DNA from: an uncultured Bacteroidota bacterium
GTDB lineage: Bacteria; Bacteroidota; Bacteroidia; Chitinophagales; Chitinophagaceae
Direction of reading: 5' to 3'
Length of the DNA stretch: 48,955 nucleotides
Assembly: GCA_946479615.1 (NCBI GenBank)
Contig: CAMLGR010000013.1
Location: 1-48,955, forward strand
The notes beneath the pieces are model-generated. The model had not been told where the DNA came from, did no database searches, and was given only the letters and a program-made list of their open reading frames with translations. Shown here in pieces: positions 24,991 through 33,365 of this stretch. The position numbers and the translations under genes are program-made. Positions within the stretch are counted from its first letter, which is position 1, and each line of letters opens with the position of its first letter.

Positions 24991-26331
24991 TCAAAATGCT
25001 TTTTTCTCATCCGGCATTTTAGGTGTCTCTTTCTGTGTGTATAAAACCGGGCTCACTTTCTTGGGATCGCCCTGGTATACCCAGGTGATATTCGTCATAT
25101 ATTTTTTAAAGGTAGCATTTAACTGCTCCAGCGTTACTTTCTTGATATCATCTTTGATAGTAATGGACCTTTTCCAGTTGCCATGCTCTACCTCGTTAAA
25201 AGCTAATGAATTTGCCTGGGCTTCATTCGTCTCATTACGGTAATAGATACCGGTGAGATAACCCGTTTTCTCATTCTTCAGCTCAGCTGGTGTGAATCCT
25301 TTCATTTTGATCGTATCGATCAATGCTCTTGCTACAGCAATATATTTATCAGGCTCTGTCGTAGTTACATACAGGTTGGCATAAGAAGTATTTCCCGGGC
25401 TGAACCATGCACCCGGTGCATAGGACAAACCGTTTTTGCTTCTGACTTCCAAAAAGTGACGGTTGGAAAAAATATTCATGGCCAATGCATAGGCTTCATA
25501 ATCCGGTGTGCCCGGTAACGGAGCGCTGGCGATACCCTGCACATAATTAGTAGCATTCTCCCTTCCTTCCGGTTTGAAAGAATTGGCTCCCGGTTTGTAA
25601 GATTCTTTTTTCGCTACAAATGGAGCGCCGGCAGAAACACCTGCCAGGAATGATTTTACTTTTTGTTCAATAACAGCTTTATCCAGGTCAGCTACCACAA
25701 CGATCACCATTCTTGAACGGGTAAAAATCGACTGCCAGTGTTTCTTTACATCTGCTACTGTCAAACCTGTCACGCTTTCTACGCTGCCCTGCGGACTGGT
25801 CGCATAAGCCTTGCCATTGAAAGCCGTTTGTTTCGCCAGTTTATTGATCGCATTATCAGGATCGGATTCATTGGCCCTGATGCCATTGATCGCATCCTGT
25901 TTGATACGATCGAATTCCTTGCTATCAAAAGCCGGTACTAACATGGCATCGGTGTATAAAGGCCATACCGCATCGAAATCGCTTTTAATACAATTCATTT
26001 TAAACGTTGCAAAGTCCATCCCGGTATTGCCGCCTACTGTTGCGCTGACCTTATCCAGTTTATCCTTGAAACTGTTCTTATCATCTTTTTTGGTGCCGCA
26101 TTCTGTCAATGCTTCCATCGCGAGGCTTTCGACACCGGCTTTGGCTGATGTATAATTCTGAACACCGCCTTTCAGAATGGTTTGTATAACCACGATATCG
26201 TTGCCGCTGGGTTGTACAATAACTTTTACCCCGTTCACGAGCATCTCGTAGGGTTTGCCGGATTGCGCCTGCACACTGCAAAAGATCAGCAGGGCCGGCA
26301 GGAATGTGATATATTGAAAAATCTTCTTCAT
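24991..26331 (-). CDS. M16-family peptidase-like protein, catalytic motif lost
   Basis: A 446-residue exported protein (signal peptide about 1-22, ending in VQAQS) with the two-domain M16 fold: an N-terminal half with LKGGVQNYTSAKAGVESLAMEA and a C-terminal half with RSKNGLSYAPGAWF. At the place of the zinc motif HxxEH it reads LAMEA, so it should not bind zinc. In the M16B group an inactive protein commonly pairs with an active partner, and the active one is encoded directly upstream. ATG 26331 is preferred over the in-frame TTG at 26337. The gap from the preceding gene is only 11 bp, so co-expression is very likely. A strong terminator follows. Confidence 0.88.
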   Translation of the reverse strand: MKKIFQYITFLPALLIFCSVQAQSGKPYEMLVNGVKVIVQPSGNDIVVIQTILKGGVQNYTSAKAGVESLAMEALTECGTKKDDKNSFKDKLDKVSATVGGNTGMDFATFKMNCIKSDFDAVWPLYTDAMLVPAFDSKEFDRIKQDAINGIRANESDPDNAINKLAKQTAFNGKAYATSPQGSVESVTGLTVADVKKHWQSIFTRSRMVIVVVADLDKAVIEQKVKSFLAGVSAGAPFVAKKESYKPGANSFKPEGRENATNYVQGIASAPLPGTPDYEAYALAMNIFSNRHFLEVRSKNGLSYAPGAWFSPGNTSYANLYVTTTEPDKYIAVARALIDTIKMKGFTPAELKNEKTGYLTGIYYRNETNEAQANSLAFNEVEHGNWKRSITIKDDIKKVTLEQLNATFKKYMTNITWVYQGDPKKVSPVLYTQKETPKMPDEKKAF

Positions 26332-26342
26332 ATACAATAGTT

Positions 26343-27707
26343 TTAGTTTTTAAAGTATTCCGCAGGTTTCAGTTGTTCATTCATTTCCTTGTTAATGATA
26401 AGACCTGCCACAAAAGGCTTTCCAACAATATATTTCTTTGCATAGGCCTCCAGTTGCTCCTGGGTTACCTTTTTACACGCATCGATATAATCGGTAAAAT
26501 AGTCCAGTGAGGTACTGCACCATTGGAATGTAAGTTGTGAAGGCAATGAAGAAGGTTTCTCGCTGTTGCGGATATTATTCCGGTGAATGATATCTTTTGC
26601 AGTTGCCAGCTGATCATCTGTAAAATAGCCTGCATCGCCGAAATGACTGATCTGGTTTATGATCTCCTGGTAACACTCTTTCATTTTTCCAGGATTTGGT
26701 ACGGCAAAAAGATTAACCGGTCCCACGTGCGCACAGGTCTGGTAATTCAGGTTGATATATGTAGCCAGCCCTTTATCTATCAGGGCTTGCTGCCATTTGG
26801 ATGAATTCAATCCCAGCATGGTAGAAAAAACATCGGCTACAATGGTATTGGCTGAATCCGTACGGAAATCGGGTCCCTGCCATTGCATCATCAGGTAAGG
26901 CGTTTGTGCAATGGAAGATTCATTGATAAAATAATCCGATTGTTGCAACGGCTTGAATTCAGGGATCGGGTATTTTTCATTGGGAACAAATCCACTGGAT
27001 TCCCAGTCACCGAATATTTTCTTCGCAGCAGCGAAAGATTGATTATGGTCCACATCTCCACAGATCACCAGCACTGAGTTATTAGGGAAATAATATTTAT
27101 TCTTGATGATCATCATTTTTTCCGGCGTAGCGGTATTGATCACATCATGTAAACCGATAGGATTCTTCCGGGTAACAAGGTCGCCCCAGCATCTTTTTTG
27201 TGTTTCGAGCCAAAGCTGGAAACCCGGATCACTTTCTGCCCGTTGAAATTCTCCATCTACTACCGGTCTTTCTTTTTGCATATCCTCTGTTTTATAAACA
27301 GGGAACCTGATCGCGGCATTCATAAATTTCAACCCGGCGTTAAGACTGTCCTTATCGAATGTAAAGAAATAATTTACGCGTTCTACGTTGGTGGTACCAT
27401 TCCAGATCATACCTAATTCTTCCGTTCTCCGGATAAATTTTTCCTGGTCGGGATAATCCTTATTGGCTTTGAAAAACATATGTTCAAACAAGTGGGAAAG
27501 GCCGCTGTATTCCGGGCCTTCGGTATAGGCACCGTTCTTAACGGCTATTTCGATTGTTGCCAGCGGCACTTTGTGGTTTTCGATCACCACCACTTCCAAA
27601 CCGTTGTCAAACTTTTGCCAGAAATAATTTTCGGGCAATCTTGGCTGTTGTGCCATCACCGTCGTACTGACGGCCAGGGCAGCCAGGGCAAACCATTTTT
27701 TACTCAT
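26343..27707 (-). CDS. M16-family zinc metallopeptidase, active subunit
   Basis: A 454-residue exported peptidase. ATG 27707 is chosen because the signal peptide (SKKWFALAALAVSTTVMAQQ) starts there; the frame is open to 27767. The inverted zinc motif HxxEH is present as HLFEH (about residues 73-77) after YSGLS. A conserved acidic residue about 75 residues later would complete the zinc site. The C-terminal half carries the usual inactive second M16 domain. Members degrade peptides in the periplasm or at the cell surface. It is the first gene of a two-gene operon with the zinc-less partner. Confidence 0.92.
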   Translation of the reverse strand: MSKKWFALAALAVSTTVMAQQPRLPENYFWQKFDNGLEVVVIENHKVPLATIEIAVKNGAYTEGPEYSGLSHLFEHMFFKANKDYPDQEKFIRRTEELGMIWNGTTNVERVNYFFTFDKDSLNAGLKFMNAAIRFPVYKTEDMQKERPVVDGEFQRAESDPGFQLWLETQKRCWGDLVTRKNPIGLHDVINTATPEKMMIIKNKYYFPNNSVLVICGDVDHNQSFAAAKKIFGDWESSGFVPNEKYPIPEFKPLQQSDYFINESSIAQTPYLMMQWQGPDFRTDSANTIVADVFSTMLGLNSSKWQQALIDKGLATYINLNYQTCAHVGPVNLFAVPNPGKMKECYQEIINQISHFGDAGYFTDDQLATAKDIIHRNNIRNSEKPSSLPSQLTFQWCSTSLDYFTDYIDACKKVTQEQLEAYAKKYIVGKPFVAGLIINKEMNEQLKPAEYFKN

Positions 27708-27764
27708 ATAAGTTGATTGGGGCCTGAACATACAGGCGGGGTTAACTGATAGTTGAAACTCTCC

Positions 27765-27772
27765 CAAATTAA
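27765..27772 (-). promoter_or_regulatory. Possible -7 element for the M16 operon
   Basis: On the - strand it reads TTAATTTG, one mismatch from TAnnTTTG. A TTG lies 21 bp further upstream. A start near 27758 would give a leader of about 50 nt. Confidence 0.3.
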
Positions 27773-27853
27773 CTAATGCTAACCGATTCCGGCCAACATA
27801 TCTTTTTTTTGTAAATATTTTTGGGAAAAACGGCTATAGCTGATGATGTTTGG

Positions 27854-28534
27854 TCAACCCTCTTGCCCCGGGTTGTAAACGCTGGCATGATCAGGGTGCC
27901 AGAAGCTCGTGAATTCTCCCACCATAGCCGTATTTTTATCAAAATCGAGCTTATGAAGTTTTAGTTTTTCAATATCCGCCGCCAGTACTTTCCTGTATTT
28001 CGGATGCATCGTGCCCCCATTGCTGCTGTCGCCCGGCCTGCCCTTAGGATTATATTGAAATTGGGCATCCACCAGCGTACCGCGGGGATACATGATGCCC
28101 GGTACACCTTTACCACGCAAATCGGTATCATGCGGATGATCAAGTCCCAGCGTATGACCATATTCATGCGCCGCTGTTGTAGAGCCTTTATATAAATTAT
28201 CCAGTTGAAAATATCCCGTATTGCAACCTAATCCATCTACAAAAGAAATATTATTGACGGCAAATTTTTCTATCCGGAAATAATTATTGCGGGGATCTGT
28301 GTTGCCAAGGACTTCTTCAGGATCGATACCCGGTTTATATTCTGCACTGATCGAAAATACAATAAGGATCTCCTTTCCCCGGAAAGAGATCATTGCCTGT
28401 GGTTCATTCCACATCGTTTCTATTTCATCACGTATCTGTTCAGTTATCTCCACATCCGCGGCATTGCCATAGGTAATAATATGAGAATAGATGACCAGTT
28501 TATCATGTATATGGTCAAACTCAGCTGATCCCAT
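27854..28534 (-). CDS. Metzincin-like (matrixin-type) zinc protease without signal peptide
   Basis: A 226-residue protein with the zinc motif HEYGHTLGLDH (HExxHxxGxxH) at about residues 121-131 and a following Met-turn (GIMYPRG), the two hallmarks of metzincins such as M10 matrixins. No signal peptide or propeptide cysteine switch is visible; the N-terminus is MGSAEFDHIHDKLVIYSH. It might be cytoplasmic, exported by another route, or lack an upstream exon-like leader because its start is different. It overlaps the end of the preceding GT87 gene by 14 bp, so translation is probably coupled. The substrate is unknown. Confidence 0.82.
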   Translation of the reverse strand: MGSAEFDHIHDKLVIYSHIITYGNAADVEITEQIRDEIETMWNEPQAMISFRGKEILIVFSISAEYKPGIDPEEVLGNTDPRNNYFRIEKFAVNNISFVDGLGCNTGYFQLDNLYKGSTTAAHEYGHTLGLDHPHDTDLRGKGVPGIMYPRGTLVDAQFQYNPKGRPGDSSNGGTMHPKYRKVLAADIEKLKLHKLDFDKNTAMVGEFTSFWHPDHASVYNPGQEG

Positions 28535-29795
28535 GTTTCGTTTTTTTTACAGGTGATGGAAAGAAGAGAACGAAGATCGTAACTAATAACAAAATCAGCT
28601 CCGCCAGTTCTTCCTGGTGAGGAAAAACAAAAGGAAAGGAATGGAATAATAATAAAGCGGTACCCAATATTATCAATAACGGATAGTTCGTCCGCGATCG
28701 TAAATAAATAAGTGATATGGGAAAGATCCATAGTATCATATTATAACTTCCTCTCGGTGCCGGGATAAATAATTCAGACAACAGGAATAAAGTAAAACCA
28801 AACAGGAAAATTCCATCGGGAGTAGCAATTTTTTTTCGCAGCCGGTAGAATACAAGCGCAAACACGGCTATCAGCAACACAAAAGCAGTCAGCGATTGAT
28901 TGGCCGTGATGATAATGCCAAATCTTTTCAGGAAATGGTAAGTCGTATCCAGCCGGCTGATATAGAAATAATGGAATTGAGTAAGATTATCCTGTCCCTC
29001 GATAATAGCGGGTTTTACCGGGACTATCGCATCTGTATTATATTTCGCTGTTTCTACATTTTGTTTCACATATTCCTGCATAGCCGGGAAATAATCTGTC
29101 CATGCTTTTTGAAAAGGCACTACAAATACCAGTATTCCCACTGCACAACCGGTTATACAACCAAGGATCCAGTTCTTTTTTCCTGTTAACAGGAAACCAA
29201 GTCCAAGGATGATCGCGAAGGGCCTGAATAAAATAAACAGGCCACCAATAAAACCGGATATAAACATTCCCCTTTTTTTCCCGGAAATATAAAACCTGTA
29301 CATAAGAGACAATAGCAAGGCATAGAAAATATACATCTGTCCGCGTTCAATATTATACAACCAGAGATCGGAACAGATAAAACCAATCATGATGGGAGCT
29401 GCCACCAGGAACCAGTCTTCGAATCGCCCGGATTTGAATAACAGGAAAATGATGGCCGCCGCCGCCAGCCATTGCAGGATCGTCCATAGCAGACGCACCT
29501 GTGCATAAGGAAGTACCGCAACAGGATACATAACCGCAAGCGTGGCAGGAGTAACAGAATTGCCATTAACATTCATCTTTGCCTGGTCATTGGGATCGAG
29601 GTAAAATTCGCCGTCTGCCGGGTTCCATTTATAATAATAGGGGGAATTCGTGGTCGTGATCAACCTGGAACCCACTACGCGGCAACGGAGATCGGTGCCG
29701 CCAAACTTTTTGGTCAGGTAAAATGATTTGACCAGCGTCAGCAGCAGGAAGGCTATGGTGATACTGATGAGTAAATACCGGACCTTTTTTTCCAA
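28521..29795 (-). CDS. GT87-type (DUF2029) membrane glycosyltransferase, copy 2
   Basis: Polytopic membrane protein of 424 residues with about ten hydrophobic segments. It matches the DUF2029/GT87 family of polyprenyl-phosphate-sugar-dependent mannosyltransferase-like proteins. It is a clear tandem paralogue of the preceding gene: both share KSFYL, SRLITT, SPYYYKW, PADGEFYLDP, VTPATLAV and the segment IGGLFILFRPFA. The only usable start is TTG 29795; a stop lies upstream in frame. An ATG at 29835 overlaps the previous stop (ATGA) but is out of frame, and one fewer A in the A7 run just downstream would fuse it to this gene. So either TTG is used, or there is slippage or a sequence error. Confidence 0.82.
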   Translation of the reverse strand: MEKKVRYLLISITIAFLLLTLVKSFYLTKKFGGTDLRCRVVGSRLITTTNSPYYYKWNPADGEFYLDPNDQAKMNVNGNSVTPATLAVMYPVAVLPYAQVRLLWTILQWLAAAAIIFLLFKSGRFEDWFLVAAPIMIGFICSDLWLYNIERGQMYIFYALLLSLMYRFYISGKKRGMFISGFIGGLFILFRPFAIILGLGFLLTGKKNWILGCITGCAVGILVFVVPFQKAWTDYFPAMQEYVKQNVETAKYNTDAIVPVKPAIIEGQDNLTQFHYFYISRLDTTYHFLKRFGIIITANQSLTAFVLLIAVFALVFYRLRKKIATPDGIFLFGFTLFLLSELFIPAPRGSYNMILWIFPISLIYLRSRTNYPLLIILGTALLLFHSFPFVFPHQEELAELILLLVTIFVLFFPSPVKKTKHGIS

Positions 29796-29831
29796 CCCTT
29801 TTTTTGGTGAAGATAAAGTGTTTCCGCCATG

Positions 29832-31094
29832 TCATCCTTGTTCCTCTTTCACATCCCCGCGGGCGATAAAAATTTCATAAAAGAGAATACCCAGGAAAAA
29901 CAACTCTGCTATCTTTCCCTGCGCGGAGTGGGTAAAAGGAAAATTATGCAGCAGCAACAGGGAAGTGATCAGCATGATGAGTACCGTCCACCGCAATTTA
30001 TTATGTAGATAGATCAATGACATAGGCACAATCCATTGAATAACGTTATAGCCCTGCCTCGGTGCCGGAACAAATAACTCGGCCAGGATATAAAGCAAGA
30101 ACCCAAACAGGAATAATGAATAAGCGGAAGCATTTTTCCTGCGAAAGAATAAACCGGCAAGAATACATATTACACCGCCGAACAGGAGGAGGCATTGGTT
30201 ATAAGTCATGATAATACCCCAACGTGCGAATAGATGATACACAGGATCAAGTCTTCCGAGATGAAACACCATGAATTGATCCAGGTTGCCCGCACCCTCG
30301 ATCAATGCAGGTTTTAATGGCTCGGTTGTATTTAGTATAATATGCGGGTGTCCCAAATCCTCATTCACATATTCCTGCATGGCGGAAAAATAATCCTGCC
30401 AGTGATGTATTTGCGGTACCGCAAAAAACAAAACACCGGCAACAAATCCTGTTATACATCCCAGTATCCATTTCTTCTTTCCTTGCAATAAAAAACCAAG
30501 ACCGATCAGCGCAGCAAAGGGTCTGAAGAGAATAAACAATCCACCAATAAACCCAGAAAGGAATTCATGATACCGCCAGGAGGAGGTATAGACTTTATAC
30601 ATCGCCGCAAAAAGTAAAGCATAGAAAATATACACTTGTCCGCTTTCAATATTATAAAACCAGTAATCGGAACAAATAAACCCAAGGACGATCAGGCAGG
30701 ACTGAACAATCGTTTCGGAAATCTTTTTTTGCCGGAATAAAATATAAATGATCCCAAACCCTGCCAATAACTGCAAGATGGTCCAGAGTAATAATATTTT
30801 AGGATAAGCCAGCTGGCTCATGGGATACAGAACAGCCAGGGTAGCGGGCGTGACTACATTCCCATTAACCAGCCGGCTGGCCTTATCAACAGGGTCCAGG
30901 TAAAATTCACCGTCGGCTGGTTTCCATTTATAATAATAGGGAGAATAAGGAGTGGTGATCAGCCGGCTGGCTACGATACGTGTCCGTAAGTCAACTGCAC
31001 TATATTTATGTACCAGGTAAAATGATTTGATAACGGTAAGCAATACAAAAGCTGCCGTTATACCAATCACTATATACCTTGTAACTCCCCGCAT
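29832..31094 (-). CDS. GT87-type (DUF2029) membrane glycosyltransferase, copy 1
   Basis: A 420-residue polytopic membrane protein, first of two tandem paralogues. The first helix (residues 8-28) is followed by an extracytoplasmic loop with VDLRTRIVASRLITT and SPYYYKWKPADGEFYLDP, which probably holds the active-site acidic residue in this GT-C fold family. Members use polyprenyl-phosphate sugars as donors, and the acceptor cannot be inferred. The start is ATG 31094, about 90 bp after the FAD oxidoreductase gene; together with that gene and the two downstream it forms a likely surface-glycan operon. Confidence 0.85.
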   Translation of the reverse strand: MRGVTRYIVIGITAAFVLLTVIKSFYLVHKYSAVDLRTRIVASRLITTPYSPYYYKWKPADGEFYLDPVDKASRLVNGNVVTPATLAVLYPMSQLAYPKILLLWTILQLLAGFGIIYILFRQKKISETIVQSCLIVLGFICSDYWFYNIESGQVYIFYALLFAAMYKVYTSSWRYHEFLSGFIGGLFILFRPFAALIGLGFLLQGKKKWILGCITGFVAGVLFFAVPQIHHWQDYFSAMQEYVNEDLGHPHIILNTTEPLKPALIEGAGNLDQFMVFHLGRLDPVYHLFARWGIIMTYNQCLLLFGGVICILAGLFFRRKNASAYSLFLFGFLLYILAELFVPAPRQGYNVIQWIVPMSLIYLHNKLRWTVLIMLITSLLLLHNFPFTHSAQGKIAELFFLGILFYEIFIARGDVKEEQG

Positions 31095-31187
31095 ATTATC
31101 CCGGATTTAAATGTTAAGTGGTGGTTCTAAATAAATGATGACAAAAAATATTTACACTTAACTTTTAGCAGTTAAAATCAACGATGG

Positions 31188-32759
31188 TTATCCATTGTAA
31201 TCCTGTTCTGTATTGATCTCCCAGATATTATTCTTGTTCTTATTACCTGTTATGATATTTTCTACAGCTGTCATTGCTGTCAGCATCGAATGATCGGCAT
31301 TATTATACTTATGCATACCATTTCTGCCAATTAAAAAAAGATTGTGGAAGCGATCCGTATATTCCCGGATCAGTGAAAAACGATCATAGGCGCCAAAATA
31401 AGCAGGATATGTTTTTTCCATGCGGATCACCGTATGATCCAGTACATCTTCCTTCTCTACCAGGTCGATTACGGCCAGTTCATTGATCGCAAACCTGATC
31501 AGCTCCGCATCTTCCATTTGCCAGAATGCATCTTCTTTATTGCAAAAATATTCAAGTCCTACCCAAACGGTATCCGGATCCTTCACCATGTACGGGCTCC
31601 AGTTATTAAATATCTGTAATCGCCCCACCTTGACTTCTTTTTCCTGGATATAGATCCAGTTATCATCGATCAGCTTATTGGCGCGATGAATATTGACAGG
31701 CTTTAATTTCTTTACTAATAATCCTACGGTAATAAAATCCCGGTATTGCAGACCGGCGGCTATAGCTGCAACTTCAGGCGGAACATTTTTATCGATACCC
31801 GCAATCAATTCTTTTACGGGCATAGTTGAAAAGAAATAATCACCGATGAATGCCTGCCTGTTGCCATTGTTTGAATCTGTTGCTTCGATCGATACAATAG
31901 TATCATTGTTTGTATTGATCCGGGTAACATCTTTATTATAATGGATCTCACCTCCTTTTTCAATAATAATCCTGGCCACTTCTTCCCATAACTGGCCCGG
32001 GCCATACTTCGGATAAAGAAAATGCTGGATCAGCGTGGTGGCTGTATCCTTCTGTGCGATATTCTCTTTCTTCGAAGAGGAGAATTTCTTTTTGATCGCA
32101 TGCATTACGGCTTTGGTAATGGATAATTCCCTGATACGTTGCGCACCCCATTCCGCCGGTATCTTATCGCAGGGGACACCCCATACTTTTTCCGTATAAT
32201 CTTTAAAAAAAGTATGGTACAGGTTCTTCCCAAAGCGATTGATCAGGAAATCTTCCAGGGTTTCTTCTTTTCGTTTGGGGAATACTTTGCTGTAAGAATA
32301 AGAAAAAAAGATGCGGAAGATTTTTACAAATCCGAGCTTGCTGATGGTATCCCAGGAAATCGTGACGGGGTAGGTAAAGAATTTTTTCAGGTAATAAATG
32401 CGAGACACTCTTTTTCTCACCAGCATTACCTTTTCGTCGCCGTCAGTAGCGGCTGTTTTATAATGTGATGTATCGATGGTTTTGGATTGATTGTGATATT
32501 GCAGGGTGATATCTTCTTTCTCTTTTTTCTGAAGAGCAAGAATATTCAGCCACCAATCCATCACCTTGTCTGATTTGGAAAAAAAGCGGTGCCCGCCTAT
32601 ATCGATACGATTGCCTTTATAATTAACTGTTTTGGACAAACCACCTGTATCCGTGGTTTTTTCCAGGATAACGGGTTTGATATCCGTTTTGTGAAGTAAT
32701 TCATAAGCTGCCGTAAGACCGGCCGGTCCTGCACCTATGATGATAGCGGTTTTCGACAT
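31188..32759 (-). CDS. NAD(P)/FAD-dependent amine-oxidase-like oxidoreductase
   Basis: A 523-residue flavoprotein of the COG1232 type. The dinucleotide-binding loop is [16 protein letters not shown] (residues 6-21), followed by the second FAD motif DTGGLSKTV and [12 protein letters not shown], as in UDP-galactopyranose mutase and protoporphyrinogen-oxidase-like enzymes of polysaccharide loci. The C-terminal FAD motif is [17 protein letters not shown], a form specific to this subgroup. The neighbouring glycosyltransferases suggest a sugar or lipid-linked sugar substrate. The exact reaction is not known. Confidence 0.85.
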   Translation of the reverse strand: MSKTAIIIGAGPAGLTAAYELLHKTDIKPVILEKTTDTGGLSKTVNYKGNRIDIGGHRFFSKSDKVMDWWLNILALQKKEKEDITLQYHNQSKTIDTSHYKTAATDGDEKVMLVRKRVSRIYYLKKFFTYPVTISWDTISKLGFVKIFRIFFSYSYSKVFPKRKEETLEDFLINRFGKNLYHTFFKDYTEKVWGVPCDKIPAEWGAQRIRELSITKAVMHAIKKKFSSSKKENIAQKDTATTLIQHFLYPKYGPGQLWEEVARIIIEKGGEIHYNKDVTRINTNNDTIVSIEATDSNNGNRQAFIGDYFFSTMPVKELIAGIDKNVPPEVAAIAAGLQYRDFITVGLLVKKLKPVNIHRANKLIDDNWIYIQEKEVKVGRLQIFNNWSPYMVKDPDTVWVGLEYFCNKEDAFWQMEDAELIRFAINELAVIDLVEKEDVLDHTVIRMEKTYPAYFGAYDRFSLIREYTDRFHNLFLIGRNGMHKYNNADHSMLTAMTAVENIITGNKNKNNIWEINTEQDYNG

Positions 32760-32820
32760 TATTTGTTTTTGTAATCCCCCGGCATGATAACCTCACCGGC
32801 TATTTTTTAATAAGAGGGGC

Positions 32821-32828
32821 GAAAGATA
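32821..32828 (-). promoter_or_regulatory. Possible -7 element for the oxidoreductase/GT87 operon
   Basis: On the - strand it reads TATCTTTC, a TAnnTTTG variant, followed by GCCCC. A start near 32815 would give a leader of about 55 nt. Confidence 0.3.
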
Positions 32829-32870
32829 AGTCAAAAACTGTTGGGCGGAAGCGGGTATTTATCGACAATA

Positions 32871-33233
32871 TTAATTGGCGAAATTGGCTTTGAAAGAATC
32901 TGAAAGACGTTCAAATTCTTTGCGGGCAGCAACGCGGCCCACCATTCCACCGGACATAAAGAAATTCATGTCACGGATCATTTTTACTGTATAGGTCCCG
33001 TTTTGCTGGCTGATCTGTAAACGCACCTTGAAATATTTTACAAACACACCGAGTAAGACACGGGCAACTGCATTCCCTTTCCTGAATATTTTTTCATCGG
33101 ACGCATCCGATGTCAGTGGTAATTTTTCAGCAGAAAAAAATAAATGAAGACGGTTGTCAAGTTCTTCCCGTGTACAACCCGAGATCTGATAGGAAATACT
33201 GTCTTTATCGAAATCAGTAACGGTGCAGGTCAT
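32871..33233 (-). CDS. Small protein of unknown function
   Basis: A 120-residue protein that I do not recognise. ATG 33233 is chosen; the frame is open to a TTG at 33284, but that part overlaps the approach to a repeat hairpin and adds a hydrophobic stretch (FLILIIIPIFGQ). If the longer form were used, it would carry a weak signal peptide. The body contains FDKDSISYQISGCTREELD and YTVKMIRDMNFFMSGGMVG, and looks like a small alpha/beta domain. It is the last gene of the - strand run that begins at metG. Confidence 0.6.
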   Translation of the reverse strand: MTCTVTDFDKDSISYQISGCTREELDNRLHLFFSAEKLPLTSDASDEKIFRKGNAVARVLLGVFVKYFKVRLQISQQNGTYTVKMIRDMNFFMSGGMVGRVAARKEFERLSDSFKANFAN

Positions 33234-33272
33234 TGGATGGTGGTTTTGACCAAAAATAGGAATGATAATTAA

Positions 33273-33365
33273 AATAAGGAACAAAAAATAAGAAATAAGG
33301 AATGAGAAAATAACATACTTACAGGTGTTACTTTCTCATTCCTTATTTTTTGTTCCTTATTCCTA
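33273..33365. repeat. Heptad-arm hairpin, AATAAGG family, copy 1
   Basis: Left arm 33273-33307 has five units: AATAAGG, AACAAAA, AATAAGA, AATAAGG, AATGAGA. The inverted right arm runs to 33365. On the - strand the arm continues into the FadN-like gene end: AATTAGG there carries the stop TAG. One arm has one unit more than the other. Confidence 0.85.
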
